Assembly: GCF_030150205.1 (NCBI RefSeq)
Contig: NZ_JASLGT010000008.1
Coordinates: forward strand, 558,001 to 622,000
DNA: 64,000 nucleotides
Reading direction: 5' to 3'
Origin: Niabella sp.
Lineage (GTDB): Bacteria > Bacteroidota > Bacteroidia > Chitinophagales > Chitinophagaceae
The notes under the pieces are model-generated. The model searched no databases, had not been told where the DNA came from, and saw only the letters and a program-made list of their open reading frames with translations. The position numbers and the translations under genes were made by a program. Shown one piece after another: positions 42,459-52,300 of the stretch (position 1 is its first letter; each line of letters starts with the position of its first letter).

Positions 42459-45374
42459 CTACTTCAATGCTTCCCACAACACTTCCACCGGGTGCAGGCT
42501 GTGACGTTTTGCCCCGTCTTTTATCTGGTGGCGGCAACTGGTACCGGAGGCTGCAATGATGGTATCTGCGGCCGCAGCACGAACCGCCGGCAGCAATACC
42601 AGCTCTCCCACTTTCATAGAAACCTCGTAATGCTCCTTCTCATAACCAAAGGATCCGGCCATACCACAACAACCGGACGGGATCAGTTCCACATAATAAT
42701 TTGACGGTATGCCCAATACTTTCTGCACCGAAGGCACTATACCGAATGATTTCTGGTAACAATGCCCATGCAGTTTCACAACCCGTTTTGCATCCGTAAA
42801 CTGCGCAGCATCGATATGTCCGGCTTCATATTCGGCAGCCAGGAACTCTTCAATTAAAAAACTGTTGCCGGCTAGCTGTTGAGCGGCTTCCCGCAGATCC
42901 GGAGGTACAAGATCCAGCGCTTCATCCCGGAACGTAAGCAGGGCACTGGGTTCGATGCCGATCAACGGCTGATCTTTTGTTATCTTTTGCGCAAGCATTT
43001 TTACATTGGCAACAATGATCTCCTGTGCTTTTCGCACCATTCCTTTAGACAGATAAGTACGCCCGCTTTCTTTATGATCCGGGATCGTTACTCCATAGCC
43101 CAGGGCATTCAGCAGCCTGATGGTTGTTTTACCAATTTCTACATCATTGTAATTGGTAAACTCGTCGCAAAACAGGCATACCATACGGTCATATTGTTGC
43201 GGAGTCGTTTTACTGTATTTTTCAAACCAGCTGCGCAGGGTCGTTTTGCCTACTGCGGGTAATGAACGACCGGCAGCAAACCCGGCCATTTTTTTTATCA
43301 TGCCCGAGGTGAATTTATTAGCGGCCACTGCATTGTAGATACCTGGCATAAGAATACCGAGCCGCTGCGATTTTGTAAATCCTGCGATCAGCTTCGAGCG
43401 GAAGGGAATGCCGTTGGCATCATAATAATGTTGTAAGAATTCTGCTTTCAGCTTGGCGATGTCTACACTGGAGGGACATTCCGACTTACAGGCCTTACAA
43501 CTCAGACAAAGATCCATCACTTCCCTGATCTCCGGATGATCGAAGGGATTTTGCTTCGTTGAATGGGTAAGAAACTGCCGCAGGATATTTGCCCGGGCCC
43601 TTGTCGTATCTTTTTCCTGCAAAGTAGCCATGTAAGAAGGGCACATGGTGCCTCCGGTTATGTGCGACTTCCTGCAATCGCCGGAGCCGGAACATTTTTC
43701 CGTTAGCCGCAGGATATTTTCCTGCCGCGTATAGTCAAATACTGTGTCAATGGATTGCTGCGATTTCCCCGCATCATAACGCAGCTGCTCATTCATTTTG
43801 GGCGTATTGACGATCTTGTTCGCATTAAAAATATTTCCCGGATCAAAAATCTTTTTTACCTGTTGCAACAAACCATATACCTCATCGCCCATGGCGCTGG
43901 CAATAAACTCACCCCGCAGTCTTCCGTCTCCATGCTCACCGCTTAAAGAGCCGTTGTATTTTTTTACCAGTGCCACCGTATCTTTCAGCACATTCCGGAA
44001 CGTTTCTTTTCCTCCCGCTGTTTTCAGGTTAATCATGGGTTCCACATGCAATTCACCGGCACCCGCATGTGCATAATAGGAAGCAGAAAGTCCGTAACGG
44101 TTCAATAATATTTGTAGATCCTCTATATACGCGGGCAGATCTTCGGGAGATACCGCACAATCCTCAATCAGGTTTACCGGCTGCTCGTCGCCCGGCATGT
44201 TGCGGATCAGGCCCAGCCCTGCCTTCCGGATATCCCATACCAGTTTGGTTTGGGGGCCTTTTATAACAGGATACGCATAACCCAGCCCGTTCTTTTTCAG
44301 GTCTGCAATCAGCGCCGCGGCCTTCTCATCCAGGGCATCATCTGTATGTTCCATAAACTCCACCATCAGCAATGCCTCAGGAGCTCCTTCAATAAAGAAC
44401 CGGTTCTGGTGGTACACCGGATGCCCCCTGGTGAAGTCCATGATGTATTTGTCTACAAGTTCCGAGGCCATCGGGTGGTGCCGCAGCACAATATTATTGG
44501 CATGCAGCGATTCTGCCAGCGAAGTGCAGTGAATACAAACCAGCGCATCCATTGCCGGTGGTAACGGAAGCAGGTTAAGCCGGGCCTCCGTTACAAAAGC
44601 CAGGGTGCCCTCCGAGCCGGCGATCAGGCTGCAGAGGTTAAAGCCGCCAGATTCCTTTTCGTCCTGCAGCATATCCAGCGCATAGCCGGTATTACGCCGC
44701 TGCAGCGATTTTTTAGGATAATGTTCCCGGATAACGGATGCATTTTCTAGGTCATTTAACAATGCCCGCAACTGCCGGTAAATATGCCCCTCCAATGTAT
44801 CGCCGGCAGCAAGGGTATCCATTTCAGCATCGGTGCGGTATTTCAACACCACTTCCTCTCCATTACTAAGTAGTACTGTCGCCTCCAGCAAATGCTGACG
44901 GGTATCACCCCATACGATCGAATGCAGTCCGCAGGAATTATTCCCGATCATACCGCCGATCATCGCCCTGCTGGCGGTGGATGTTTCCGGGGCAAACAGC
45001 AAGCCCTGGGGTTTTAAAAAGGCATTCAGGTCATCGCGGATAATCCCCGGTTCCAGGCGAACCCATCGCTCGCGGGTATTTACCTCAATGATTTTTTTAA
45101 AATACTTCGAAATATCTACTACGATCCCATTGCCAACCACCTGTCCGGCCAGCGAAGTACCTGCTGCACGGGGGATCAGCGAAATCTTGTTTTGGTTTGC
45201 AAAACGGATCAGTGCCTTTAAATCTGCCTTATTTTTAGGCAGGGCTACTGCCAGCGGTTGTTCCTGGTAAACGGATGCATCGGTTGCATAAATCATTTTC
45301 TGTGCCTGGTGCAAACTGCTGTTATCATAAAACAGCTCCCCGGAAAAAACCGTTTCCAATTGCTTAAAATCCAT
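42459..45374 (-). CDS. FAD-linked D-2-hydroxyacid (D-lactate / D-2-hydroxyglutarate) dehydrogenase with Fe-S and CCG domains
   Basis: 971 aa fused oxidoreductase. Order: FAD-binding PCMH domain (PRAAGTSLAGQVVGNGIVVDI, about 68-88), FAD-oxidase C domain to about 530, two 4Fe-4S motifs (CSGSGDCRKSH near 558; CLSCKACKSECP near 621), and a CCG domain with SGCCGMAGSFG near 895. The same fusion is found in E. coli YdiJ (D-2-hydroxyglutarate) and in D-lactate dehydrogenases. Substrate not decided. First gene of the 45374-39382 run. Confidence 0.9.
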   Translation of the reverse strand: MDFKQLETVFSGELFYDNSSLHQAQKMIYATDASVYQEQPLAVALPKNKADLKALIRFANQNKISLIPRAAGTSLAGQVVGNGIVVDISKYFKKIIEVNTRERWVRLEPGIIRDDLNAFLKPQGLLFAPETSTASRAMIGGMIGNNSCGLHSIVWGDTRQHLLEATVLLSNGEEVVLKYRTDAEMDTLAAGDTLEGHIYRQLRALLNDLENASVIREHYPKKSLQRRNTGYALDMLQDEKESGGFNLCSLIAGSEGTLAFVTEARLNLLPLPPAMDALVCIHCTSLAESLHANNIVLRHHPMASELVDKYIMDFTRGHPVYHQNRFFIEGAPEALLMVEFMEHTDDALDEKAAALIADLKKNGLGYAYPVIKGPQTKLVWDIRKAGLGLIRNMPGDEQPVNLIEDCAVSPEDLPAYIEDLQILLNRYGLSASYYAHAGAGELHVEPMINLKTAGGKETFRNVLKDTVALVKKYNGSLSGEHGDGRLRGEFIASAMGDEVYGLLQQVKKIFDPGNIFNANKIVNTPKMNEQLRYDAGKSQQSIDTVFDYTRQENILRLTEKCSGSGDCRKSHITGGTMCPSYMATLQEKDTTRARANILRQFLTHSTKQNPFDHPEIREVMDLCLSCKACKSECPSSVDIAKLKAEFLQHYYDANGIPFRSKLIAGFTKSQRLGILMPGIYNAVAANKFTSGMIKKMAGFAAGRSLPAVGKTTLRSWFEKYSKTTPQQYDRMVCLFCDEFTNYNDVEIGKTTIRLLNALGYGVTIPDHKESGRTYLSKGMVRKAQEIIVANVKMLAQKITKDQPLIGIEPSALLTFRDEALDLVPPDLREAAQQLAGNSFLIEEFLAAEYEAGHIDAAQFTDAKRVVKLHGHCYQKSFGIVPSVQKVLGIPSNYYVELIPSGCCGMAGSFGYEKEHYEVSMKVGELVLLPAVRAAAADTIIAASGTSCRHQIKDGAKRHSLHPVEVLWEALK

Positions 45375-45506
45375 GTTTCTGTGTTCTTGTGCTAAAGATA
45401 ACTGATCCCCCGCAAAACGGAGATGGGTTGTATAAGAATAGCTGCTTTCCGCTGCAGTACCCGGCCCGGTAGTCTGCCGGCATACTTCTATGCAAACGGT
45501 GCGGAG

Positions 45507-45893
45507 TTATTGCAGCAGTTCAATAATGGTATCGATCCGGATCGGTTTTACGATATAGCCCCTGATCAGCGGATAAGTTTTTACCCGTTCCTGGTCGATA
45601 TCCGAAAAAGAAGAAGACACCATATAAACGGGTATCCGGCCGGTTAATGCAGGGTCTAGCTTGCTAAACGCATCCATAAATTGCCAGCCGTTCATAACCG
45701 GCATCTCTATATCCAGCAATATCAGGTCCGGCAAAACCGGTGCTTCGGAATCAACAAGAGCATTCAAAGCTTTTTGTCCGTTCTCGAAAAAGTATAATTT
45801 GCAGGGTTTGGGTTGCTTGGCAAACAATTTATCCATCAACAACCGATGGATTGGGTCATCATCTACAACAAATATCGCTCTGCCTTCAGTCAT
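45507..45893 (-). CDS. Single-domain response regulator
   Basis: 128 aa from ATG 45893; a longer reading lacks support. CheY-like receiver: acidic pair FVVDDDPIHRLLM, phospho-Asp in ILLDIEMPVMNGWQF, switch Ser in MVSSSFSDIDQER and Lys in YIVKPIRID. No output domain. No histidine kinase nearby, so the partner is unknown. Confidence 0.92.
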   Translation of the reverse strand: MTEGRAIFVVDDDPIHRLLMDKLFAKQPKPCKLYFFENGQKALNALVDSEAPVLPDLILLDIEMPVMNGWQFMDAFSKLDPALTGRIPVYMVSSSFSDIDQERVKTYPLIRGYIVKPIRIDTIIELLQ

Positions 45894-46084
45894 AACAAGA
45901 GAAGTTATTTGAACCTTTACATCATTTTCTAGCCTGGTGTTCAAATAAAATAGCAATCATACGGTTATTGCCCGAAACGCGTGAATAGTGTTCCCATCCA
46001 ATTGCATTTCATCTGCAAATTTTCCGGTACCAGAGGGCAATCAAATTTATGATATTTTTTTAATTCCCGCTTCTGTAAAGAAAT

Positions 46085-46110
46085 AAAAAAAGCCCCGGAA
46101 ACCCGGGGCC
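46085..46110 (-). terminator. Terminator of sucD
   Basis: Minus strand 7-bp stem GCCCCGG / CCGGGGC with a 4-nt loop and seven T, 25 bp after the sucD stop. It closes the maeB-mlaE-mlaF-sucD run. Confidence 0.9.
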
Positions 46111-46134
46111 CTATAAAAAATGTATAACAGGAAC

Positions 46135-47010
46135 TTATTTTCCGATAATTTCCGCCATTGTTTTGCCAATATCCGCAGGGCTGCTTACCACAGCAATGCC
46201 GCATTCGCTCATGATCTGCATTTTAGCAGCAGCGGTATCTTCAGCTCCACCCACGATGGCCCCGGCATGTCCCATCCGGCGTCCGGGAGGTGCTGTTTGG
46301 CCCGCAATAAAACCAACTACCGGCTTTTTATTGCCATTTTCTTTTATCCAACGGGCGGCTTCAGCCTCCATACCACCGCCAATTTCACCAATCATTACAA
46401 TGGCATCCGTTTCGTCGTCCTGCATAAACAGCTCCACGGCTTCTTTGGTGGTGGTGCCGATGATCGGGTCTCCACCAATACCAATAGCGGTACTGATACC
46501 CAATCCCGCTTTTGCAACCTGGTCGGCCGCTTCATAGGTAAGGGTTCCGGATTTGGAAACGATACCTACACGTCCTTTTTTAAACACGAATCCGGGCATG
46601 ATCCCTACTTTACATGCATCTGCGGTAATAACACCCGGACAGTTTGGACCAATCAGGCGGGTACCGGTACCTTGCAGGAAGTTTTTTACAGCAACCATGT
46701 CCTGTACCGGAATACCTTCGGTGATGCACACAACCAGCGCAATACCTGCATCCGCAGCTTCCATAATGGCATCCGCTGCAAAAGCCGGTGGAACAAAAAT
46801 AATGCTCACGTTGGCGCCCGTTTGCTTTACACACTCCGCCACTGTATTGAATACCGGCCGGTCCAGGTGCGTAGAGCCCCCTTTTCCTGGTGTAACACCC
46901 CCAACCACGTTGGTTCCGTATTCGATCATTTGCGTGGCATGAAAAGTGCCTTCTGTGCCCGTAAATCCCTGAACTAATATTTTTGAATCTTTATTGACCA
47001 AAACTGCCAT
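46135..47010 (-). CDS. sucD: Succinate-CoA ligase (ADP-forming) subunit alpha
   Basis: 291 aa. CoA-binding start KILVQGFTGTEGTFHATQMIEYGTNVVGGVTPGKGG, the conserved GPNCPGVI and the phospho-His in RRMGHAGAIVGG. Catalyses succinyl-CoA + ADP + Pi to succinate + ATP in the TCA cycle. The beta subunit gene is not in the window, which is common in this phylum. Full family length. Confidence 0.96.
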   Translation of the reverse strand: MAVLVNKDSKILVQGFTGTEGTFHATQMIEYGTNVVGGVTPGKGGSTHLDRPVFNTVAECVKQTGANVSIIFVPPAFAADAIMEAADAGIALVVCITEGIPVQDMVAVKNFLQGTGTRLIGPNCPGVITADACKVGIMPGFVFKKGRVGIVSKSGTLTYEAADQVAKAGLGISTAIGIGGDPIIGTTTKEAVELFMQDDETDAIVMIGEIGGGMEAEAARWIKENGNKKPVVGFIAGQTAPPGRRMGHAGAIVGGAEDTAAAKMQIMSECGIAVVSSPADIGKTMAEIIGK

Positions 47011-47072
47011 ATCTTATTAATTATGTGTTTAAAAAAGCAAGTGCAAAATTAAGGGTTTGCCCCTTATACCCG

Positions 47073-47966
47073 TTATTCTTTTGAAGAGGGCTTGTTTTTA
47101 GACGGATTACCGATATGTCCGTCGCCATCCAGGTCTACGTTCAGCTTTTCCTCGATGGCATCTTTTACGCCGGCAGGCATATCTTTGGGAATCTCTCCGG
47201 TTTCCTGTATGGTTCGCATGCGTTTAGCGTCCTTCAGGAATTCTGAGGCGAAAATAAAGTCGTTCAGCTTTTGATTTTCACTGAGGATGATCTCCTTATT
47301 ATTGCCTTCCCACTCCTTTTCACCCTGGTGCATATACGTAATATGATCGCCGATCTCCATTACACTGTTCATATCGTGGGTGTTGATAATGGTCGTGATA
47401 TTATACTCCTGTGTAATTTCCTGTATCAGTTTATCAATCACCATGGAGGTTTGGGGATCCAGTCCGGAATTGGGCTCATCGCAAAACAGGTATTTGGGAT
47501 TTAATACAATGGCCCGAGCCAAGGCTACCCGCTTCTGCATCCCTCCGCTGATCTCCGATGGAAACTTGCGGTATGCATCTTCTTTTAGCTGTACCCGTTC
47601 CAGCACCTGCTTTACCCGCTCCTTCTTTTTAGCATATTTATCGCTGGTAAACATATCCAGCGGAAACATTACATTTTGCTCTACCGTCTGGCTATCGAAC
47701 AGCGCGCCTCCCTGGAAAAGCATGCCTATTTTTTCGCGGATGTTTTTTTTCTCTATATCGTTCATGCTCACAAAATCATCCCCGTCGTACAATACGCTGC
47801 CGGAAGTAGGCTTTATCAGGCCCACCATGCATTTCATCAGCACCGTTTTTCCGCTGCCGCTGCTGCCAATGATCAGGTTGCATTTACCGTCGTCAAAAAT
47901 TACGTCAACCCCTTTCAGGACCGCCTTATCATCAAAACTCTTTTTCAGATTCTTTATTTCAATCAT
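47073..47966 (-). CDS. mlaF: ABC transporter ATP-binding protein MlaF-like, with acidic C-terminal tail
   Basis: 297 aa. Walker A GSSGSGKT, signature SGGMQKRVALARAI and Walker B KYLFCDEPNSGLDP. The sequence IGMLFQGGALFDSQTVEQNVMFPL is the MlaF/Mce hallmark. With MlaE it moves lipids between the membranes, with an Mce-domain protein (not in the window). Residues about 273-283 form a DLDGDGHIG motif like a calcium-binding loop, which is unusual in MlaF. Confidence 0.9.
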   Translation of the reverse strand: MIEIKNLKKSFDDKAVLKGVDVIFDDGKCNLIIGSSGSGKTVLMKCMVGLIKPTSGSVLYDGDDFVSMNDIEKKNIREKIGMLFQGGALFDSQTVEQNVMFPLDMFTSDKYAKKKERVKQVLERVQLKEDAYRKFPSEISGGMQKRVALARAIVLNPKYLFCDEPNSGLDPQTSMVIDKLIQEITQEYNITTIINTHDMNSVMEIGDHITYMHQGEKEWEGNNKEIILSENQKLNDFIFASEFLKDAKRMRTIQETGEIPKDMPAGVKDAIEEKLNVDLDGDGHIGNPSKNKPSSKE

Positions 47967-47983
47967 GCTGTTGGGTTGCTGTT

Positions 47984-48721
47984 TTACAAAAGTAAAGCGG
48001 ATAAGATATAGTCGGCCAGCAATAATAATACGCAGGATACAACCACTGCCCGGGTGCTGCTATGACCGATCTCCAGTGCACCACCTTTTACATTATACCC
48101 GTAAAAAGCCGGAACGGCCGTAATGATAAAGGCAAACACAAAGGATTTAATAAGGGCAAAATACACGTTGTAGGCTTTAAAGGCCATCACCAGGCCGGTA
48201 TCAAAAATACTGGGATCAATGATGCCTGCAGCAGTTCCTGCAAGACGTCCGCCCCAAATGCCCAGCACCATGGCCAGCATGATCAGCAACGGAATGGTAA
48301 CCAGCCCTGCCAGTATTTTGGGCAATACCAGGTATCCTTTTGTATTGATGCCCATGATCTCCAGGGCATCGATCTGCTCGCTTACGCGCATATTTCCCAG
48401 CTCACTGGCAATTTTACTTCCCACCACACCACAAAGCACAATACAACTCAGTGTAGGTGCAAACTCAAGAATTACCGTATCTCTTACGATTTGGGCAATG
48501 GTGGTTTTAGGAATGATCGGGGATACCAGCTGGTAGGCTGTTTGCAGGGTTGATACCGCCCCGATAAAAACGGAAATGATACAAATGATCCCCAGCGAAC
48601 CGATTCCTATGTCGTTGCACTGGAGCATGAACTGCTTCCAGTACATTTTGGAATTCTCCGGTTTTCGGAACATCCCCCCGGCCATTTTGATAAATGCTCC
48701 AAACTCTCTTAATATTTTCAA
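47984..48721 (-). CDS. mlaE: MlaE-like ABC transporter permease
   Basis: 245 aa with about six hydrophobic helices. Family segments: VFIGAVSTLQTAYQLVSPIIPKTTIAQIVRDTVILEFAPTLSCIVLCGVVGSKIASELGNMRVSEQIDALEIMG and the closing PAFYGYNVKGGALEIGHSSTRAVV. Permease half of the lipid transporter; starts 22 bp after maeB and ends 17 bp before mlaF. Confidence 0.93.
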   Translation of the reverse strand: MKILREFGAFIKMAGGMFRKPENSKMYWKQFMLQCNDIGIGSLGIICIISVFIGAVSTLQTAYQLVSPIIPKTTIAQIVRDTVILEFAPTLSCIVLCGVVGSKIASELGNMRVSEQIDALEIMGINTKGYLVLPKILAGLVTIPLLIMLAMVLGIWGGRLAGTAAGIIDPSIFDTGLVMAFKAYNVYFALIKSFVFAFIITAVPAFYGYNVKGGALEIGHSSTRAVVVSCVLLLLADYILSALLL

Positions 48722-48743
48722 TGGATTGTTTTTAAAAAATGGA

Positions 48744-51074
48744 TCAATCAGTTTTTCTTTTTGACAATCGCTTTGATTTCCGGTCGTCCGAAACAGGCGG
48801 CCTTGTCTTCAATTGAGCGTCAATTACCGCTATCATCGCCATATTTACAATATTACTTACGGTGCTGCCCAATTGCAACAGGTGCACCGGCTTTTTCAAG
48901 CCCATTACGATGGGCCCTACCGCATCTGTAGATCCGATCTCCAGCAGGATATTATAGGCAATGTTTCCGGATGCTAAGTTAGGGAAGATCAGTGTGTTTA
49001 CCTGTTGGCCTACCAGGTCGCTGAACGGATATATTTCCTGCAGCAGTCCGTTATTCAACGCCACATTCGCCTGCATTTCTCCGTCAACGATCAATTCCGG
49101 CATTCTTTCCTTTACCAGTGCCCTTGCGTGGGCCACCAGTCCGGCCTCAGGCGATTTGCTGCTGCCAAAATTAGAGTAACTGAGCATCGCGATACGCGGT
49201 GTAAGATTGAAGGCCTTTACTTCTTTTGCGGTCAGTAACACAATTTCCGCCAGTTCTTCTGCTGTGGGATTAAAATTAACCGTGGTATCGGCAAGAAACA
49301 AGGGGCCTTTCTTGGTCATTACCAGGTACATTCCCGCAACCCGGTTTACACCTGGCTCCGTACCAATGATCTGCAACGCCGGCCGGATGGCTTCATCATA
49401 TTTTTTGGTAAGTCCTGCCAGCATACAATCGGCATCTCCCCGCTCTACCATCATACATCCGAAATGATTCCGCTCCTTCATGAGCTTGTGCGCCTCTTCC
49501 TTTGTATATCCTTTTCGGGCCCTCTTCTGAAAAAAAAGATCGCCGTATTCTTTCCGCTTTTCAATCATGTCCTCACTCCGCGGATCAAAAATGACCATCC
49601 CTGAAATATCGATGCTGTTCTCGGCCGCAATGGCCTCAATTTCCTTTTTATCACCAATGAGTTGCGGATAGCCGATCCCTTCATCCAGCACGATCTGGGC
49701 GGCTTTTAATATCTTCACGTTTTCACCTTCTGCAAATACAATACGCTTGGGCCCCGACCGGGCTTTTGCCCCCATCGCCCGCAACACCTGGTTATCTACG
49801 CCCAGCCGCTTATCCAGCTCCCGGCTATAGTGCTCCCAGTCCTGTATCTGGTTATATGCCACGCCGGAATCCATGGCTGCCCGGGCCACAGCCGGCGCCA
49901 CGGCCGTTAACAGGCGCGGATCCAGCGGTTTGGGAATGATATAATCCGCACCAAAAGCCATTTTTTCCTGGTTATAAGCCAGGTTTACGATATCCGGAAC
50001 GGGCATCTTAGCCAGTCCGGCCAGCGCCCTTACGGCCGCCAGCTTCATTTCTGTATTGATCACCCGGGCCCGTACATCCAGGGCCCCTCTGAAAATATAG
50101 GGAAAGCCCAGCACGTTGTTTACCTGATTGGGATAATCGCTGCGCCCGGTTGCCATAATGATATCCTTCCGGGCGCCCGTGGCCGCTTCCCAGGAGATCT
50201 CCGGATCCGGGTTGGCCATGGCAAATACAATGGGATTTTTAGCCATGCCTTTCACCATGTCCGCAGAAACCGTATTGCCGGCGCTTAGCCCGATAAATAC
50301 GTCGGCCCCTTTCATTGCCTCCGCCAGGGATAAGTCCCGGGTTGCATTGGCAAAAGGAAGTTTCATTTCTTCCAGGTCGGTCCGCTCTTTGCTCAGCACA
50401 CCATGTTTATCAAACATCAGGAAGTTGGAAGGCCTGGCTCCCAGCTCCTGGTAAAGCAATACACAGGCCATGGCTGCTGCACCGGCACCATTTACCACAA
50501 ACTTTACCTTGTCGATCTTTTTCTTTTGGATTTCCAGTGCGTTGATCAGTGCTGCCGCACTAATAATAGCCGTGCCATGCTGATCATCGTGCATCACAGG
50601 AATATTCATCTGCTTACGCAATTCCTGCTCTATATAAAAACATTCCGGGGCCTTGATATCTTCCAGGTTGATACCTCCGAATGTAGGCTCAAGCGCCTTT
50701 ACAATTTCAACAAACTTTTGGGGATCCTTTTCATTCACCTCAATATCGAACACATCAATATCTGCAAAGATCTTAAACAATACTCCCTTCCCTTCCATCA
50801 CGGGCTTTCCGGCCTCCGGCCCGATATCTCCCAGGCCCAGTACCGCAGTACCGTTGCTGATAACTGCAACCAGGTTTCCTTTTGCTGTATACTTATATAC
50901 GTTCTCAACATCCCTGGCAATTTCCAGACAGGGTTCCGCCACACCCGGCGAATATGCAAGTGCCAGATCCCGTTGGGTTTTTGCCTTTTTTGTTGGAATT
51001 ACTTCAATTTTGCCCGGTCTTCCATTTGCGTGATAGGCCAATGCCTGCTCTTTTCGTAGATCATTCTTTGCCAT
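48744..51074 (-). CDS. maeB: NADP-dependent malic enzyme with phosphotransacetylase-like domain
   Basis: 776 aa. The N-terminal malic enzyme (1-420) shows AYSPGVAEPCLEIA, DDQHGTAIISAAALINALE and FVNGAGAAAMAC (nucleotide binding). The C-terminal PTA-like domain (430-765) has FAEGENVKILKAAQIVLDEG and lacks a role in acetyl transfer in most homologues but binds acetyl-CoA as an effector. Converts malate to pyruvate and CO2 while making NADPH. First gene of the maeB-mlaE-mlaF-sucD run. Confidence 0.95.
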   Translation of the reverse strand: MAKNDLRKEQALAYHANGRPGKIEVIPTKKAKTQRDLALAYSPGVAEPCLEIARDVENVYKYTAKGNLVAVISNGTAVLGLGDIGPEAGKPVMEGKGVLFKIFADIDVFDIEVNEKDPQKFVEIVKALEPTFGGINLEDIKAPECFYIEQELRKQMNIPVMHDDQHGTAIISAAALINALEIQKKKIDKVKFVVNGAGAAAMACVLLYQELGARPSNFLMFDKHGVLSKERTDLEEMKLPFANATRDLSLAEAMKGADVFIGLSAGNTVSADMVKGMAKNPIVFAMANPDPEISWEAATGARKDIIMATGRSDYPNQVNNVLGFPYIFRGALDVRARVINTEMKLAAVRALAGLAKMPVPDIVNLAYNQEKMAFGADYIIPKPLDPRLLTAVAPAVARAAMDSGVAYNQIQDWEHYSRELDKRLGVDNQVLRAMGAKARSGPKRIVFAEGENVKILKAAQIVLDEGIGYPQLIGDKKEIEAIAAENSIDISGMVIFDPRSEDMIEKRKEYGDLFFQKRARKGYTKEEAHKLMKERNHFGCMMVERGDADCMLAGLTKKYDEAIRPALQIIGTEPGVNRVAGMYLVMTKKGPLFLADTTVNFNPTAEELAEIVLLTAKEVKAFNLTPRIAMLSYSNFGSSKSPEAGLVAHARALVKERMPELIVDGEMQANVALNNGLLQEIYPFSDLVGQQVNTLIFPNLASGNIAYNILLEIGSTDAVGPIVMGLKKPVHLLQLGSTVSNIVNMAMIAVIDAQLKTRPPVSDDRKSKRLSKRKTD

Positions 51075-51112
51075 ATGAATTCTTTCGGGGTATTAACCGG
51101 TTTTAGACGCCC

Positions 51113-51143
51113 GAAAAGTAAACCAATCCGCCAAATATGCAAA
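51113..51143 (-). promoter_or_regulatory. Likely promoter of maeB
   Basis: On the minus strand TTTG (51143-51140), 19 bp, TACTTTTC (51120-51113); one mismatch to TAnnTTTG. ATG of maeB is 38 bp further on. Confidence 0.5.
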
Positions 51144-51355
51144 ATAATTATTTGTTCCTGCAGCGCGCTACACCTTCGGAAAAGGGCGCTTTTTCCCGTC
51201 ACTTTATGTCCTGCATTATCCGCTTCTTTCAGCAGGCTGCTCCGGCCTAACTATGGGCAATGTTGTTCGGATGTATACACTGCATCGATTAAGAGCGCGT
51301 GCAAAACAGACTGATAAACAACCAGCTATATAACACCAATGATCACCGGCTGATT

Positions 51356-52225
51356 TTAGCGGATGGTTACTTTTTTGCCGGAAATGGCGGTTAAAGAGTC
51401 CCGCACTTTGGCAGTATCCGCTGCCGCCGTATTCAGTTTCATGATAATAGCATACTGCACGGAATCCAGCTGCTCCAGTTCTACCGGCCAGGAGATCTTC
51501 TTTAACTGGTTATAGCGTTTGGATGCGCGGGGTTCTTTTGTTACTTCCAGCACATAGGTAACAACACCTGGGGTGGCGGTTGCAACCGGTGCCGGTGTGG
51601 TACTGGTTGTACTGCCTGGAGTTGAAGTTTGTTTATTTGCCGTATCGGGTTTCGCTGCAGCAGCCGGCGGCGCCTGGCCTGTAGTATCGGCAACCTGTAC
51701 GGTTTCCCGGGGCTCCCCTGTTTTGGAGTAGAACCAGATAGTAGCCGCTATGGCAATCACCGCCAGGACAATGATGATAATCGCCGGCTTTTTTGACCGG
51801 CCGTTCCCCGGCTTTTCCTCAATATAGCTTTGCGGAATCGTGTTCCGCTCTGTTATTGGTACATCCTTTTTCTTTGGCGGAAGGGCGGCGGTGTTGGAAA
51901 CAAAATCGTAGGAACCGTTTGCTTTTTTCAGTAAGGTGCCGATACCATTAAAGAGATAGGGCTTCCCGGTATTTAAAAAACGTACGGCATCTTCCAGTTG
52001 AGACTGGAGATCGGAAATAGCCAACACTTTCATTTTTCCCGTTTCAGCGGAAATATAATCGACTACAGACTCATCAAATCCGTCTACCGGCTGTTGTTCA
52101 AACCGCACAGTCGGATACTCCGGATCGCCGCTGTTGTCGGCATAAAAGATCCCCAGCCCAGGCAAGCTTAACTGCTTATGGGCGAACAGGTATTGGGCTA
52201 ATAATGACGCTAGTTTCACAAACAA
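51356..52225 (-). CDS. HU-like (CCDC81-type) domain protein with membrane helix and SPOR-like end
   Basis: 289 aa. The N-terminal domain (AQYLFAHKQLSLPGLGIFYAD) matches the bacterial HU-CCDC81 domain and resembles the 6376 gene. A membrane helix lies near 148-166 (PAIIIIVLAVIAIAATIWFY), then a long Ala/Pro/Thr-rich linker and a C-terminal domain of about 70 residues (VVTYVLEVTKEPRASKRYNQLKKISWPVEL... KKVTIR) like SPOR, a peptidoglycan-binding fold. This suggests the soluble HU-like part is cytoplasmic and SPOR periplasmic. Confidence 0.75.
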   Translation of the reverse strand: MFVKLASLLAQYLFAHKQLSLPGLGIFYADNSGDPEYPTVRFEQQPVDGFDESVVDYISAETGKMKVLAISDLQSQLEDAVRFLNTGKPYLFNGIGTLLKKANGSYDFVSNTAALPPKKKDVPITERNTIPQSYIEEKPGNGRSKKPAIIIIVLAVIAIAATIWFYSKTGEPRETVQVADTTGQAPPAAAAKPDTANKQTSTPGSTTSTTPAPVATATPGVVTYVLEVTKEPRASKRYNQLKKISWPVELEQLDSVQYAIIMKLNTAAADTAKVRDSLTAISGKKVTIR

Positions 52226-52285
52226 TTAATTGAACTGCAATATATGCAAGATTTGTTACACTTGCAAAACTGCTTGTTTTTCATG

Positions 52286-52293
52286 TACCTTTG
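52286..52293 (+). promoter_or_regulatory. -7 box TACCTTTG next to the 52301 start
   Basis: Perfect TAnnTTTG, ending 7 bp before the ATG, with a TTG 21 bp upstream (52262-52264). Transcription would start at or near the ATG, implying a leaderless or almost leaderless mRNA. Confidence 0.55.
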
Positions 52294-52300
52294 GGGCGTC

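Noticed and set aside
46120..46977. Plus-strand 285-aa ORF
   Set aside because: Antisense to sucD, Cys/His/Asn-rich shadow translation.
51075..51314. 79-aa plus-strand ORF
   Set aside because: Lies in the maeB promoter region with no motif or start signal.
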